From JAMOQA01 sp964420365 (GTDB lineage: Bacteria; Acidobacteriota; Polarisedimenticolia; J045), in NCBI GenBank assembly GCA_964420365.1, contig CAYQTA010000089.1, positions 1 to 59,022 of the forward strand: 59,022 bases of DNA. The letters run 5' to 3'. The notes under the pieces were generated by a model that was given only the letters and a program-made list of their open reading frames with translations, was not told the origin of the DNA and did no database searches. This document shows positions 25,988-33,168 of this stretch, in pieces (position 1 is the stretch's first letter; every line of letters begins with the position of its first letter). The position numbers and the translations under genes were made by a program.

Positions 25988-26845
25988 TCAGAAGAGCGGG
26001 CGGTCGCCGACCAGGCGGCGGATCCGCTCCTCGATCGGCGGATGGGTCGAGAACAGCTTCGCGATCGCGTCCCCGCCCGCGAGGGGCGAGACGATGAACA
26101 TGTGGGCCGTCGCCGGGGAGGCGTCCATCGGCACGCGGCGGACGAGCCCGCCGATCTTCGCGAGGGCACGGGCCAGGCCCAGCGGGTTGCCGGTCAGGCG
26201 GGCGGCCTCCTCGTCGGCGGCGTACTCCCGGGAGCGGCTGACGGCGAGCTGGACCAGGGTGGCGGCCAGGGGGGCGAGCAGCACGAGCAGGAGGTACCCG
26301 AGGAGCCCGCCGCCCTCCTCCCGGTCGCGCCCGCCGAGGCCGCCGAGGAGCAGGCCCCAGCGCGCCATCGACGCGAGGAACATCACGGCCGCGGCCAGCG
26401 TCGCGGCGATCGTGCCGACCAGGATGTCCCGGTGCACGACGTGGCCCAGCTCGTGGCCGATCACCCCCTCGAGCTCGTCGTCGTCGAGCAGCTCGAGCAG
26501 CCCCGCGGTGACCGCGACGGCCGCGTGCTCCGGGTCGCGGCCGGTGGCGAAGGCGTTCGGCTGCCCGGCCGGGAGGAGGTAGATCCGCGGCCGGGGGATC
26601 CCCGCCCGGGCGGCGAGGTTGACGACGATCCGCTCGAGGCGCGGGTTCTCGCCGGGGGCGAGCTCCCGGGCCCGGTAGCGGGCGAGGACCAGCCGGTCGG
26701 AGAACCAGTACGCGCCGAAGTTCATCGCGGCCGCGAGGACCAGTGCGACGAGGGCGCCCCGGGGCCCGCCGAGGAGATTGCCGGCGAGCACGAGGAGGGC
26801 ACCCAGCAGGCCGAGCAGCGCGAACGTCTTCAGCGTGTTCCCCAT
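25988..26845 (-). CDS. htpX: HtpX-like membrane zinc metalloprotease
   Basis: A 285-residue inner-membrane M48B protease that degrades damaged membrane proteins. Two membrane segments near the N-terminus (about 5-45) precede the NAFATGRDPEHAAVAV strand and the zinc motif HELGH (131-135). A hydrophobic stretch around 140-190 and a downstream EYAADEEAA glutamate supply the remaining ligand and anchor. The order matches HtpX throughout. It lies 4 bases after the hsp20 gene on the same strand and 52 bases before htrA, so these stress genes probably share a transcript. Confidence 0.93.
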   Translation of the reverse strand: MGNTLKTFALLGLLGALLVLAGNLLGGPRGALVALVLAAAMNFGAYWFSDRLVLARYRARELAPGENPRLERIVVNLAARAGIPRPRIYLLPAGQPNAFATGRDPEHAAVAVTAGLLELLDDDELEGVIGHELGHVVHRDILVGTIAATLAAAVMFLASMARWGLLLGGLGGRDREEGGGLLGYLLLVLLAPLAATLVQLAVSRSREYAADEEAARLTGNPLGLARALAKIGGLVRRVPMDASPATAHMFIVSPLAGGDAIAKLFSTHPPIEERIRRLVGDRPLF

Positions 26846-26849
26846 CGGG

Positions 26850-27287
26850 TCAGTCCTTCTCCTTCTCGACGGGCACCCGGCGGGCCGCGTCGGCCGGGCG
26901 GCGCGGCACGGTGATCTCGAGGACCCCGTCCCGGTAGACCGCCCGGACCCCGTCCCGGTCGACGGCGTCCGGCAGCGCCCACCGGCGGGCGAAGGTCCCG
27001 AACGGCCGCTCCGCCCGGACGAGGGCGGACGGGTCCGGATCGGACGGGCGTTGCCGTGTCCCCCGCAGCACCAGCTCGCCCCCGTCCACCCGGAGTTCCA
27101 GGTCCCCGGGGCTCACCCCGGGAAGATCGACCCGGAGGAGGATCCGGTCGGGCAGCTCCCAGGCGTCCGCCCGGGGGGTCCAGTCGCCACCGGCCGCCGG
27201 GTCGGCGGCGCCGGTGCGGGCCATCCACTCCTCGAGCAGGCGGTTGAGCTGCTCGCGGAGCTCGACGAGGTCGCGGGTATCGGTCAT
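26850..27287 (-). CDS. Small heat-shock protein, Hsp20/alpha-crystallin family
   Basis: A 145-residue ATP-independent holdase. Residues 1-30 are a charged helix. The alpha-crystallin domain (about 38-130) has the typical DAWELPDRILLRVDLPGVSPGDLELRV-type beta strands, an FGTFARRWALPDAV loop and DGVLEITVPR, which is the conserved A-x-x-x-n-GvL motif in the form YRDGVLEI. The C-terminal IxI-like tail is not obvious (RRVPVEKEKD), so oligomer contacts may differ from standard sHSPs. It is the first gene of the hsp20-htpX-htrA-grpE series on the minus strand. Confidence 0.93.
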   Translation of the reverse strand: MTDTRDLVELREQLNRLLEEWMARTGAADPAAGGDWTPRADAWELPDRILLRVDLPGVSPGDLELRVDGGELVLRGTRQRPSDPDPSALVRAERPFGTFARRWALPDAVDRDGVRAVYRDGVLEITVPRRPADAARRVPVEKEKD

Positions 27288-27380
27288 CGCGCAGTCCCTG
27301 CCCGGCGGACGGGAGGCGGGCCGGGCACGACGAGTCTACCCCGTCCCGCGCCGCGCCGCCGAGCGGCCCTGCCGCCGCCC

Positions 27381-27413
27381 GGGCCCCCTTCCGGCGACCC
27401 CTACCAAGGGGCC
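27381..27413. repeat. Imperfect inverted repeat in intergenic region
   Basis: CCCCTT (27385-27390) pairs with AAGGGG (27406-27411), and with one bulged base the pairing extends to GGGCCCCCTT versus AAGGGGCC. It lies in the 221-bp gap between the hsp20 start and the ferredoxin stop. CCCCTAC at 27398-27404 is the inverted copy of the GTAGGGG that begins the hairpin repeat 50 bases downstream, so the two may be ends of one element. Confidence 0.45.
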
Positions 27414-27451
27414 GTACACGGGGGCGCGGGCCGCGGATCTCGTGGGGGTTT

Positions 27452-27475
27452 GTAGGGGCGGCCGGCAGGCCGCCC
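27452..27475. repeat. GTAGGGG hairpin repeat, copy 1
   Basis: GTAGGGGCGGCC then GGCA then GGCCGCCC: an 8-bp perfect stem (27456-27463 with 27468-27475) and a GGCA loop, headed by GTAGG. A second copy at 31848-31871 keeps the head, loop and stem length but swaps a G/C pair order in the stem on both sides, so pairing is preserved. Such short palindromic intergenic elements are REP-like in style. No associated transposase is in the window. Confidence 0.6.
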
Positions 27476-27508
27476 GACGGTGCCGAACGCGCCCGGTGCC
27501 GAGATCGG

Positions 27509-27691
27509 TCAGGCGTCGACGTCGATCGCGCCGGAGGGACAGTTCTCGACGCAGAGGAAGCAGGCGGTGCACTCGGTCGGGCGCACCACCTCGACGATCC
27601 CGTTCCGGATCTCGAAGACGTCGGCGGGGCAGATGGCCTCGCAGTTCTGGCTGTTTTCGCAGACGTCCCGGTCGATCTCGACGGTGGCCAT
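27509..27691 (-). CDS. Small ferredoxin with one altered cluster ligand
   Basis: A 60-residue bacterial-type ferredoxin that carries electrons in the cytoplasm. The second motif is a standard CxxCxxCxxxCP (Cys41, 44, 47, 51). The first reads C11-x2-S14-x2-C17-x3-C21-P: the second cysteine is serine. Ferredoxins with a non-Cys residue at this site usually hold a [3Fe-4S] cluster or a labile [4Fe-4S] one. Two-fold symmetry of the sequence (DVFEI after the first motif, SGAID after the second) is otherwise intact. It is a lone gene between hsp20 and the divergent rpiB. Confidence 0.9.
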   Translation of the reverse strand: MATVEIDRDVCENSQNCEAICPADVFEIRNGIVEVVRPTECTACFLCVENCPSGAIDVDA

Positions 27692-27766
27692 CGTCGGTCC
27701 TCCCCGGGCTCCCGGGGAGGGGAGCCCCGGGGTCCAAGGTCGGGCGCGGGGCCCGGCGCGGCAAGG

Positions 27767-27772
27767 TAGAAT
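27767..27772 (+). promoter_or_regulatory. Candidate -10 box upstream of rpiB
   Basis: TAGAAT at 27767-27772, preceded by GG, lies 40 bases before the rpiB start codon. No good -35 is found 16-18 bases further upstream. The hexamer is identical to the -10 box proposed for rplU. It may drive rpiB-glyA and possibly dinG, which follow in the same direction with short gaps. Confidence 0.4.
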
Positions 27773-27812
27773 CGGGACCCCCCCGTCCCGCGGATGCCCC
27801 GAGGAGCGCCCG

Positions 27813-28244
27813 ATGAAGCTGGCGATCGGATCCGACCACGCGGCCTTCGAGCTGAAGAACCACCTGGCCGCCCGCCTCCGCGAGGCCGGCCACGAGGTGG
27901 TCGACCTGGGGACCCGTTCCCCGGAGAGCTGCGACTACCCGGACTACGCCCGGCCGGTGGCCGAGGCGGTCGCCCGGGGCGAGGCCGAGCGGGGGATCGT
28001 CGTCTGCGGCACCGGGATCGGCGTCTCGATCGTCGCGAACAAGGTCCCGGGCGTCCGGGCCGCGCGGTGCCTTTGCGAGTACGACGCCCGCTACGCGCGG
28101 CTGCACAACGACGCGAACGTCCTGGCGCTCGGTGCCCGGGTGACCGGGACGGGCCTCGCCGAGGCGATCGTCGACGTCTTCCTCTCGACGGACTTCGAGG
28201 GGGGGCGCCACGCCCGGCGCGTGGCGAAGATCGAGCCGGCCTGA
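27813..28244 (+). CDS. rpiB: Ribose-5-phosphate isomerase B
   Basis: A 143-residue enzyme that interconverts ribose-5-phosphate and ribulose-5-phosphate. It has the RpiB opening GSDHAAFELK, catalytic Cys65 in VCGTGIGVSI, the NKVPGVRAA strand, the HNDANVLALGAR block and a C-terminal F-GGRHARRV phosphate-binding stretch. ATG 27813 follows GAGGAG. It is 20 bases upstream of glyA, a pairing seen in many bacteria. Some relatives act on allose- or galactose-6-phosphate instead; the catalytic Cys and HND motif favour the ribose enzyme. Confidence 0.93.
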   Translation: MKLAIGSDHAAFELKNHLAARLREAGHEVVDLGTRSPESCDYPDYARPVAEAVARGEAERGIVVCGTGIGVSIVANKVPGVRAARCLCEYDARYARLHNDANVLALGARVTGTGLAEAIVDVFLSTDFEGGRHARRVAKIEPA

Positions 28245-28264
28245 GGGCCGCTAGGAGGAGCGAG

Positions 28265-29533
28265 ATGGGTCGAGCGATCTGGGAGACCGATCCGGAGGTG
28301 GCGGCCGCGATCCGCGACGAGGCGCGGCGACAGCACTCCCACCTGGAACTGATCGCCTCGGAGAACTTCGTCTCCCGGGCGGTCCTCGAGGCGAACGGTT
28401 CCGTCTTCACGAACAAGTACGCCGAGGGCTACCCGAAGAAGCGGTACTACGGCGGCTGCGAGTACGTCGACGTCGTCGAGACCCTGGCGCGGAACCGGGC
28501 CAAGGAGCTGTTCGGAGCCGAGCGGGCGAACGTGCAGCCCCACTCCGGGTCGCAGGCCAACCAGGCGGTCTACTTCACGGTCCTGGAGCCGGGGGACACG
28601 GTCCTCGGGATGGACCTCTCCCACGGCGGGCACCTCACCCACGGCCACCCGTTGAACCTCTCCGGCATCCTCTACAACTTCGTCGGGTACGGGGTGCGCC
28701 GGGAGGACGAGACGCTCGACTACGACCAGCTCGAGCGGCTGGCGAAGGAGCACCGGCCGAAGCTGATCGTCGCCGGGGCGAGCGCGTACCCGCGGTTCAT
28801 CGACTGGGAGCGGATCCGGGCGATCGCCGACGAGGTCGGGGCGAAGACGATGGCCGACATCGCCCACCCGGCCGGGCTGATCGCCGCCGGGCTCCACCCG
28901 AGCCCGGTGCCCCATTTCGACTTCGTCACCTCGACGACCCACAAGACCCTGCGGGGCCCCCGGGGCGGGCTGGTCCTGTGCAGGAAGGAGCACTACAAGG
29001 ACCTGAACCGGTCGGTCTTCCCCGGTCTCCAGGGCGGACCCCTCGTCCACGTGATCGCGGCCAAGGCGGTCGCCTTCGGCGAGGCCCTGAAGCCGGAGTT
29101 CAAGGACTACTGCCGGCAGGTGATCGCCAACGCGAAGACCCTGGCGGAGGCGCTGGCCGGCGAGGGCTTCCGCATCGTGTCCGGCGGCACCGACAACCAC
29201 CTGGTCCTGGTCGACGTCTTCGCGCAGGGGATCACCGGCAAGGAGGCCGAGACGGTCCTCGACCGGGTGAACATCACGGTCAACAAGAACACGATTCCCT
29301 TCGACCAGAACCCGCCGATGGTCGCCTCCGGCATCCGGCTCGGCACCCCGGCGCTCACCACCCGCGGCATGAAGGAGGACGAGATGCGGCGGGTCGCGTC
29401 CCTGATCGCCCGCGCCCTGCGGAACCGGGAGGACGAGGCGGAGCTCGAGAAGGTGCGGAAGGAGGTCGTCGACCTGTGCGACGGCTTCCCGCTCTACACC
29501 GAGGAGCGGACGGAGGGCCCGCCGGACGCATGA
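28265..29533 (+). CDS. glyA: Serine hydroxymethyltransferase
   Basis: A 422-residue PLP enzyme that converts serine and tetrahydrofolate to glycine and methylene-THF. Canonical motifs appear in order: LELIASENFVS, TNKYAEGYPKKRYYGGCEYVD, NVQPHSGSQAN, a substrate loop DLSHGGHLTHG, and PLP lysine K227 in TSTTHKTLRGPRGG. ATG 28265 follows AGGAGG. Full-length, with all known catalytic blocks intact. It lies in an rpiB-glyA-dinG run with short gaps. Confidence 0.97.
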   Translation: MGRAIWETDPEVAAAIRDEARRQHSHLELIASENFVSRAVLEANGSVFTNKYAEGYPKKRYYGGCEYVDVVETLARNRAKELFGAERANVQPHSGSQANQAVYFTVLEPGDTVLGMDLSHGGHLTHGHPLNLSGILYNFVGYGVRREDETLDYDQLERLAKEHRPKLIVAGASAYPRFIDWERIRAIADEVGAKTMADIAHPAGLIAAGLHPSPVPHFDFVTSTTHKTLRGPRGGLVLCRKEHYKDLNRSVFPGLQGGPLVHVIAAKAVAFGEALKPEFKDYCRQVIANAKTLAEALAGEGFRIVSGGTDNHLVLVDVFAQGITGKEAETVLDRVNITVNKNTIPFDQNPPMVASGIRLGTPALTTRGMKEDEMRRVASLIARALRNREDEAELEKVRKEVVDLCDGFPLYTEERTEGPPDA

Positions 29534-29546
29534 GGCGCGCCGCGCG

Positions 29547-31460
29547 GTGATCGAGGCCCGGGTCGCGGAGATCTTCGCCCCGGGCGGTCCGCTCGCCCGG
29601 GCCCGGGCCGGCTACGAGGCCCGGGAGGGCCAGCGGCGCATGGCCGAGGCGGTCGCCCGGTCGTTCGCCGAGGGCCGCCACCTGGTGGTCGAGGCGGGCA
29701 CCGGGACGGGGAAGTCCCTCGCCTACCTGGTGCCCGCGTTCCTCGCCGACGCGCCCGTGATCCTCTCCACCGGCACCCGGGCGCTGCAGGACCAGCTCGT
29801 CTCCCGGGAAGTTCCGCTCGCGCAGCGGGTCACCGGGCGGCGGCGGAAGGTCGTGCTGCTCAAGGGGCGCGAGAACTACCTCTGCATCAAGCGGCTGGAG
29901 GAGCTCTCGGCCGAGCCCCTCTTCCCGGACATGAAGGAGGCCCGGGTCTTCGAGGCGATCCGGCGGTGGGCGGAGACGACCGGGACCGGCGACCGGGCGG
30001 AGGTGCCGGACCTGCCGGACGGGTCCTGGACGTGGGCCCGCGTCGATGGCCGGGCGGACACCTGCACCGGCAGCGCCTGCCCCCACCACGAGGAGTGCTT
30101 CGTCTACCGGGCCCGCCGGGAGGCGGCCACCGCCGGTATCGTCGTCGTCAACCACCACCTGCTGTTCGCCGACCTCGCCCTGCGGGAGCGGGGGGAGGGG
30201 ATGATCCTTCCGCCGGCGCCCCACCTGGTCCTCGACGAGGCGCACCTGGTGGAGGACGCGGCGGCGAGCCACTTCGCGGTGGCGCTGACCACGCGGCGCA
30301 TCGTCGACCTCGCCCGGGACGCGGAGCGGGAGCTCGGCCGGGTGGGGAGGGACCCCGGGGCGGCCCGGGCCGTCGAGGCGACCGGGCGGGAGCTGATGGC
30401 GTTGCTCCGGCCGCCGGAGGGGAAGGGGCGCGTCCGGTTCGACCCCGCCCGCCGGGGAAAGGAGCTTTCCGAGCGGGTCGAGCTGTTCGAGGACTGCCTC
30501 GACGGCCTCGCCCGCGCCCTCGAGGGGGCGGGCGAGCGGGCGGACGAGCGGGCACTGCTGGTGGCCCGGTGCCGGGAGATCGGCGCGACCCTCGAGGAGC
30601 TGCTCGGGCCGGTGCCCGGCGACCGGGTCGTCACGGTGGAGCCCCGGGGAAGGAGGGGAACGCTCCTGGCGAGCTGGCCGATCGAGGTCGGGCCGATCCT
30701 CGAGCGAACCCTCGGGGCCGCGTTCGACGCGGTGGTTGCCACGTCGGCGACCCTGTCGGTGGCGGGAAGCCTCGACCGGGCCCGGGAGCGGCTGGGGCTT
30801 CCCGGCGCCGATACCCTGGTCGTCCGGTCTCCCTTCGCCCACCGGCGGCAGGCGGTGCTCTACGTGCCCCGGGACTTCCCGGAGCCCGGGGACCCGGCGT
30901 TCGCCCGGCGCTGCCTCGACGAGATGGAAGAGCTGGTCCGGATCACCGAGGGCCGGGCCCTGCTCCTGTTCGCCTCGCACCGGGCGCTCCGCCGGGCCGC
31001 GGAGCGGTTCGCGGGACGGCTGCCGTGGCCGGTCCTCGTCCAGGGGGAGGCGCCCCGGGAGCGGCTCGTCGAGGCGTTCCGGGAAGACGAGCACTCGGTG
31101 CTCCTCGGCACGGCGTCGTTCCGCCAGGGGATCGACGTGCCCGGGGCCGCCCTCTCCCTGGTCGTCGTCGACAAGCTTCCCTTCGCGGTGCCGGACGACC
31201 CCCTGGTGGCGGCACGGGCGGACGCGATCCGCGCCCGGGGTGGCAACCCGTTCCTCGAGGACTCGCTGCCGGAGGCGATCCTCTCGCTCCGCCAGGCGCT
31301 CGGCCGCCTCCTGCGCACCCGCGCCGACCGGGGGATCCTGGCCCTCCTCGACATCCGCGTCCGCACCCGCCGCTACGGCCGCACCGTCCTCGAGTCCCTC
31401 CCCCCCTGGTCCCTCGTCGACGACCTCGAGGAGGTCCGCCGCACCTGGCGCTCCTCCTGA
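29547..31460 (+). CDS. dinG: DinG/XPD-type iron-sulfur DNA helicase
   Basis: A 637-residue superfamily 2 helicase that unwinds DNA 5' to 3'. Walker A GTGTGKS is at 51-57 and the DEAH box at 230-233. Four cysteines (113, 173, 178, 184) lie between motifs Ia and II in the spacing of the [4Fe-4S] domain of DinG, YoaA and XPD. Motif III-like VVATSATL and the late FRQGIDVPG and QALGRLLRT (motif VI) complete the fold. Start is GTG 29547, 13 bases after glyA. It may be DinG or the closely related YoaA; both are repair helicases. Confidence 0.9.
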   Translation: MIEARVAEIFAPGGPLARARAGYEAREGQRRMAEAVARSFAEGRHLVVEAGTGTGKSLAYLVPAFLADAPVILSTGTRALQDQLVSREVPLAQRVTGRRRKVVLLKGRENYLCIKRLEELSAEPLFPDMKEARVFEAIRRWAETTGTGDRAEVPDLPDGSWTWARVDGRADTCTGSACPHHEECFVYRARREAATAGIVVVNHHLLFADLALRERGEGMILPPAPHLVLDEAHLVEDAAASHFAVALTTRRIVDLARDAERELGRVGRDPGAARAVEATGRELMALLRPPEGKGRVRFDPARRGKELSERVELFEDCLDGLARALEGAGERADERALLVARCREIGATLEELLGPVPGDRVVTVEPRGRRGTLLASWPIEVGPILERTLGAAFDAVVATSATLSVAGSLDRARERLGLPGADTLVVRSPFAHRRQAVLYVPRDFPEPGDPAFARRCLDEMEELVRITEGRALLLFASHRALRRAAERFAGRLPWPVLVQGEAPRERLVEAFREDEHSVLLGTASFRQGIDVPGAALSLVVVDKLPFAVPDDPLVAARADAIRARGGNPFLEDSLPEAILSLRQALGRLLRTRADRGILALLDIRVRTRRYGRTVLESLPPWSLVDDLEEVRRTWRSS

Positions 31461-31532
31461 CGTCCGCGCTCGGCACCTGGACCGGGCGGCCAGAGGACGC
31501 TTCGGAGGGAGGGGGTTCCATCGGACGAGCGG

Positions 31533-31693
31533 GATAACGAGCCCTCGTACAACAGGGGTGTTCGATAGCGGCCCGAAATACAACTTTCCGGGCCTCTCGA
31601 GGGGGGTCTTGTTGTATTTCCCGGCGTTATCCCGCCGACGTGTTGCAAGTCCCGGGGTTATCGAACACCCCTGTTGCAGAAACGGGGGTTATC
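31533..31693. repeat. Inverted array of five 31-bp repeats (GATAAC-N11-CAAC-N10)
   Basis: Two units run on the plus strand, starting at 31533 (GATAAC) and 31564 (GATAGC), each with CAAC 17 bases later. Three run on the minus strand, with GATAAC read from 31693, 31662 and 31631 down. Every step is exactly 31 bases, about three helical turns. The two half-arrays converge on a 6-base centre (31595-31600). The outermost units share the 10-base spacer AGGGGTGTTC, giving a 17-bp perfect inverted match between 31551-31567 and 31659-31675. GAAATACAAC is also shared (31575-31584 versus 31611-31620). Confidence 0.8.
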
Positions 31694-31847
31694 CCGCTCT
31701 CCCACGTGAGGGCGCCGGTGTCCAGGGGGTGCGTTCCGTGGCGTCGTGCGGGTCGGGTACCCTCGGGCGGCCTTCCGGCCGCTTCTGCAAGCACCCCCGA
31801 GGAAACCCTCGAAACGCGCGGCCCGCGCCCTCGCGGACGGGCCTCCC

Positions 31848-31871
31848 GTAGGGGCCGCCGGCAGGCGGCCC
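31848..31871. repeat. GTAGGGG hairpin repeat, copy 2
   Basis: GTAGGGGCCGCC, GGCA loop, GGCGGCCC: an 8-bp perfect stem (31852-31859 with 31864-31871). Compared with the copy at 27452-27475, the stem differs by paired changes that keep base pairing. It lies in the non-coding stretch between dinG and the acyl-CoA dehydrogenase gene. Confidence 0.6.
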
Positions 31872-31959
31872 GGGCGGCGCGCAGCGCCGCGCACCACGCC
31901 GCCGCCGCGCACCACCGCACCGCGCGCGTCCCCGCGGGCCGCGTGCCCCGGGGGATCGA

Positions 31960-33168
31960 TCAGTCCGGCGGGTTCCAGGGGGGCAGGTTGCAGCGGAGGG
32001 GCTTGTCGCGGCGGATGCCGAGGACGTAGTCGGCCTGGATCAGCTTGTGGATCTCCCGGGTGCCCTCGTAGATCACGGCCCCCTTGCAGTTCCGGTAGAA
32101 CCGCTCGACCGGGTAGTCGTTCGCGTAGCCGTAGGCCCCGTGGACCTGGATCGCGTTGCCCGCGGCCTTCTCGGAGCGCGTCGTGGCGTAGAGCTTGGCG
32201 AGGGAGGTCTCGCGGGTGCAGCGCATCCCCCGGTTCTTCATCCAGCCGACCCGGAGCCAGAGCAGGCGCGCGGCCTGGTAGTCGGCATCCATCTCGGCGA
32301 TCATTTCCTTGACGAGCTGGTGATGGGCGATCGGCCGGCCGAAGGTCGTCCTCTCGTTCGCGTACTTCACGGACGCATCGCGGCAAGCGCGGATCAGGCC
32401 GGTCGCCCCGGCGGCGACGGTGTAGCGCCCCTGGTCCAGGGCGAACATCGCGATCTTGAACCCCTCTCCCTCGCGCCCGAGCAGGTTCTCCGCGGGAACC
32501 GGCACGTCGTTCATCGAGATCCAGCCGGTGTTCCCCGCGCGGACGCCGAGCTTGCCGTGGATGGTCCCGGTGGTCACGCCGGGAAACGAACGCTCGACGA
32601 TGAACGCCGACATGCCGGAGTGGTCGCGCCGCGCCTTCTTTTCCGGGTCGGTCCAGGCGATCACGATGAAGTGGTCCGCCACGTCGGCGAGGGAGATCCA
32701 GGTCTTCTCCCCGTTGAGGACGTAGACGTCTCCCTCCTTCCGGGCCGTGGACCGGATGCCGACGGCGTCGGACCCGGCGTCGGGCTCGGTCAGGGCGTAG
32801 GTCGCGTACTTCTCGCCCCGGGCCTGGGGAACGAGGTACTTCCGCTTCTGTTCCTCGGTGCCCCACGTGAGGAGGGTCAGGCAGTTCAGGCCGACGTGGA
32901 CCGACATCCAGACGCGGAGCGAGGTGTCCGCGTACTCGAGCTCCTCGGAGGCGATCCCGAGGGCGACGTAGTCCATGCCGGCGCCCCCGTACTCCTCGGG
33001 AACGCAGATGCCCAGGAGACCGAGCTCCGCCATCCGCCGGGGGATCTCCGGGTCGTACTCCTGCTTCTCGTCCAGCTCGCGAATCTTCGGGAGGACCTCG
33101 CGGGTGGTCCACTCGCGGATCGTCCGGGCGAGTTCCTCGTGCTCGGGCGACAGCTCGAAGTCGATCAT
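31960..33168 (-). CDS. Acyl-CoA dehydrogenase
   Basis: A 402-residue FAD enzyme that oxidises acyl-CoA to enoyl-CoA. It shows the family series: LGLLGICVPEEYGGAG near the N-terminus, YALTEPDAGSDA (FAD/substrate strand), a WISLADVADHF block, FGRPIAHHQLVKEM, QVHGAYGYANDYPVERFYR and the catalytic-glutamate segment IYEGTREIHK. The pattern resembles short-chain and glutaryl-CoA-type enzymes; chain specificity is not readable. ATG 33168 follows GGAGG and overlaps the stop of the NYN gene (ATGA), an unexpected partner. No electron-transfer flavoprotein genes are in the window. Confidence 0.93.
   Translation of the reverse strand: MIDFELSPEHEELARTIREWTTREVLPKIRELDEKQEYDPEIPRRMAELGLLGICVPEEYGGAGMDYVALGIASEELEYADTSLRVWMSVHVGLNCLTLLTWGTEEQKRKYLVPQARGEKYATYALTEPDAGSDAVGIRSTARKEGDVYVLNGEKTWISLADVADHFIVIAWTDPEKKARRDHSGMSAFIVERSFPGVTTGTIHGKLGVRAGNTGWISMNDVPVPAENLLGREGEGFKIAMFALDQGRYTVAAGATGLIRACRDASVKYANERTTFGRPIAHHQLVKEMIAEMDADYQAARLLWLRVGWMKNRGMRCTRETSLAKLYATTRSEKAAGNAIQVHGAYGYANDYPVERFYRNCKGAVIYEGTREIHKLIQADYVLGIRRDKPLRCNLPPWNPPD

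Larger units (their letters stand above)
31461..31959. other. Long non-coding region between convergent genes
   Basis: 499 bp without a credible gene, between the 3' ends of dinG and the acyl-CoA dehydrogenase gene. It holds the inverted 31-bp repeat array (31533-31693), a nested hairpin at 31761-31802 (CCTCGGG/CCCGAGG around GCGGCC-TTCC-GGCCGC), the GTAGGGG hairpin copy 2, and a GC-simple tail rich in GCGC and CACC (31872-31940). A structured RNA or remnant mobile element is possible. No promoter stands out. Confidence 0.7.

Noticed and set aside
31533..31693. Possible CRISPR array
   Set aside because: The period is 31 bases in total with only 10 fixed positions per unit, units occur on both strands, and there is no repeat of 23-40 identical bases or any cas gene.
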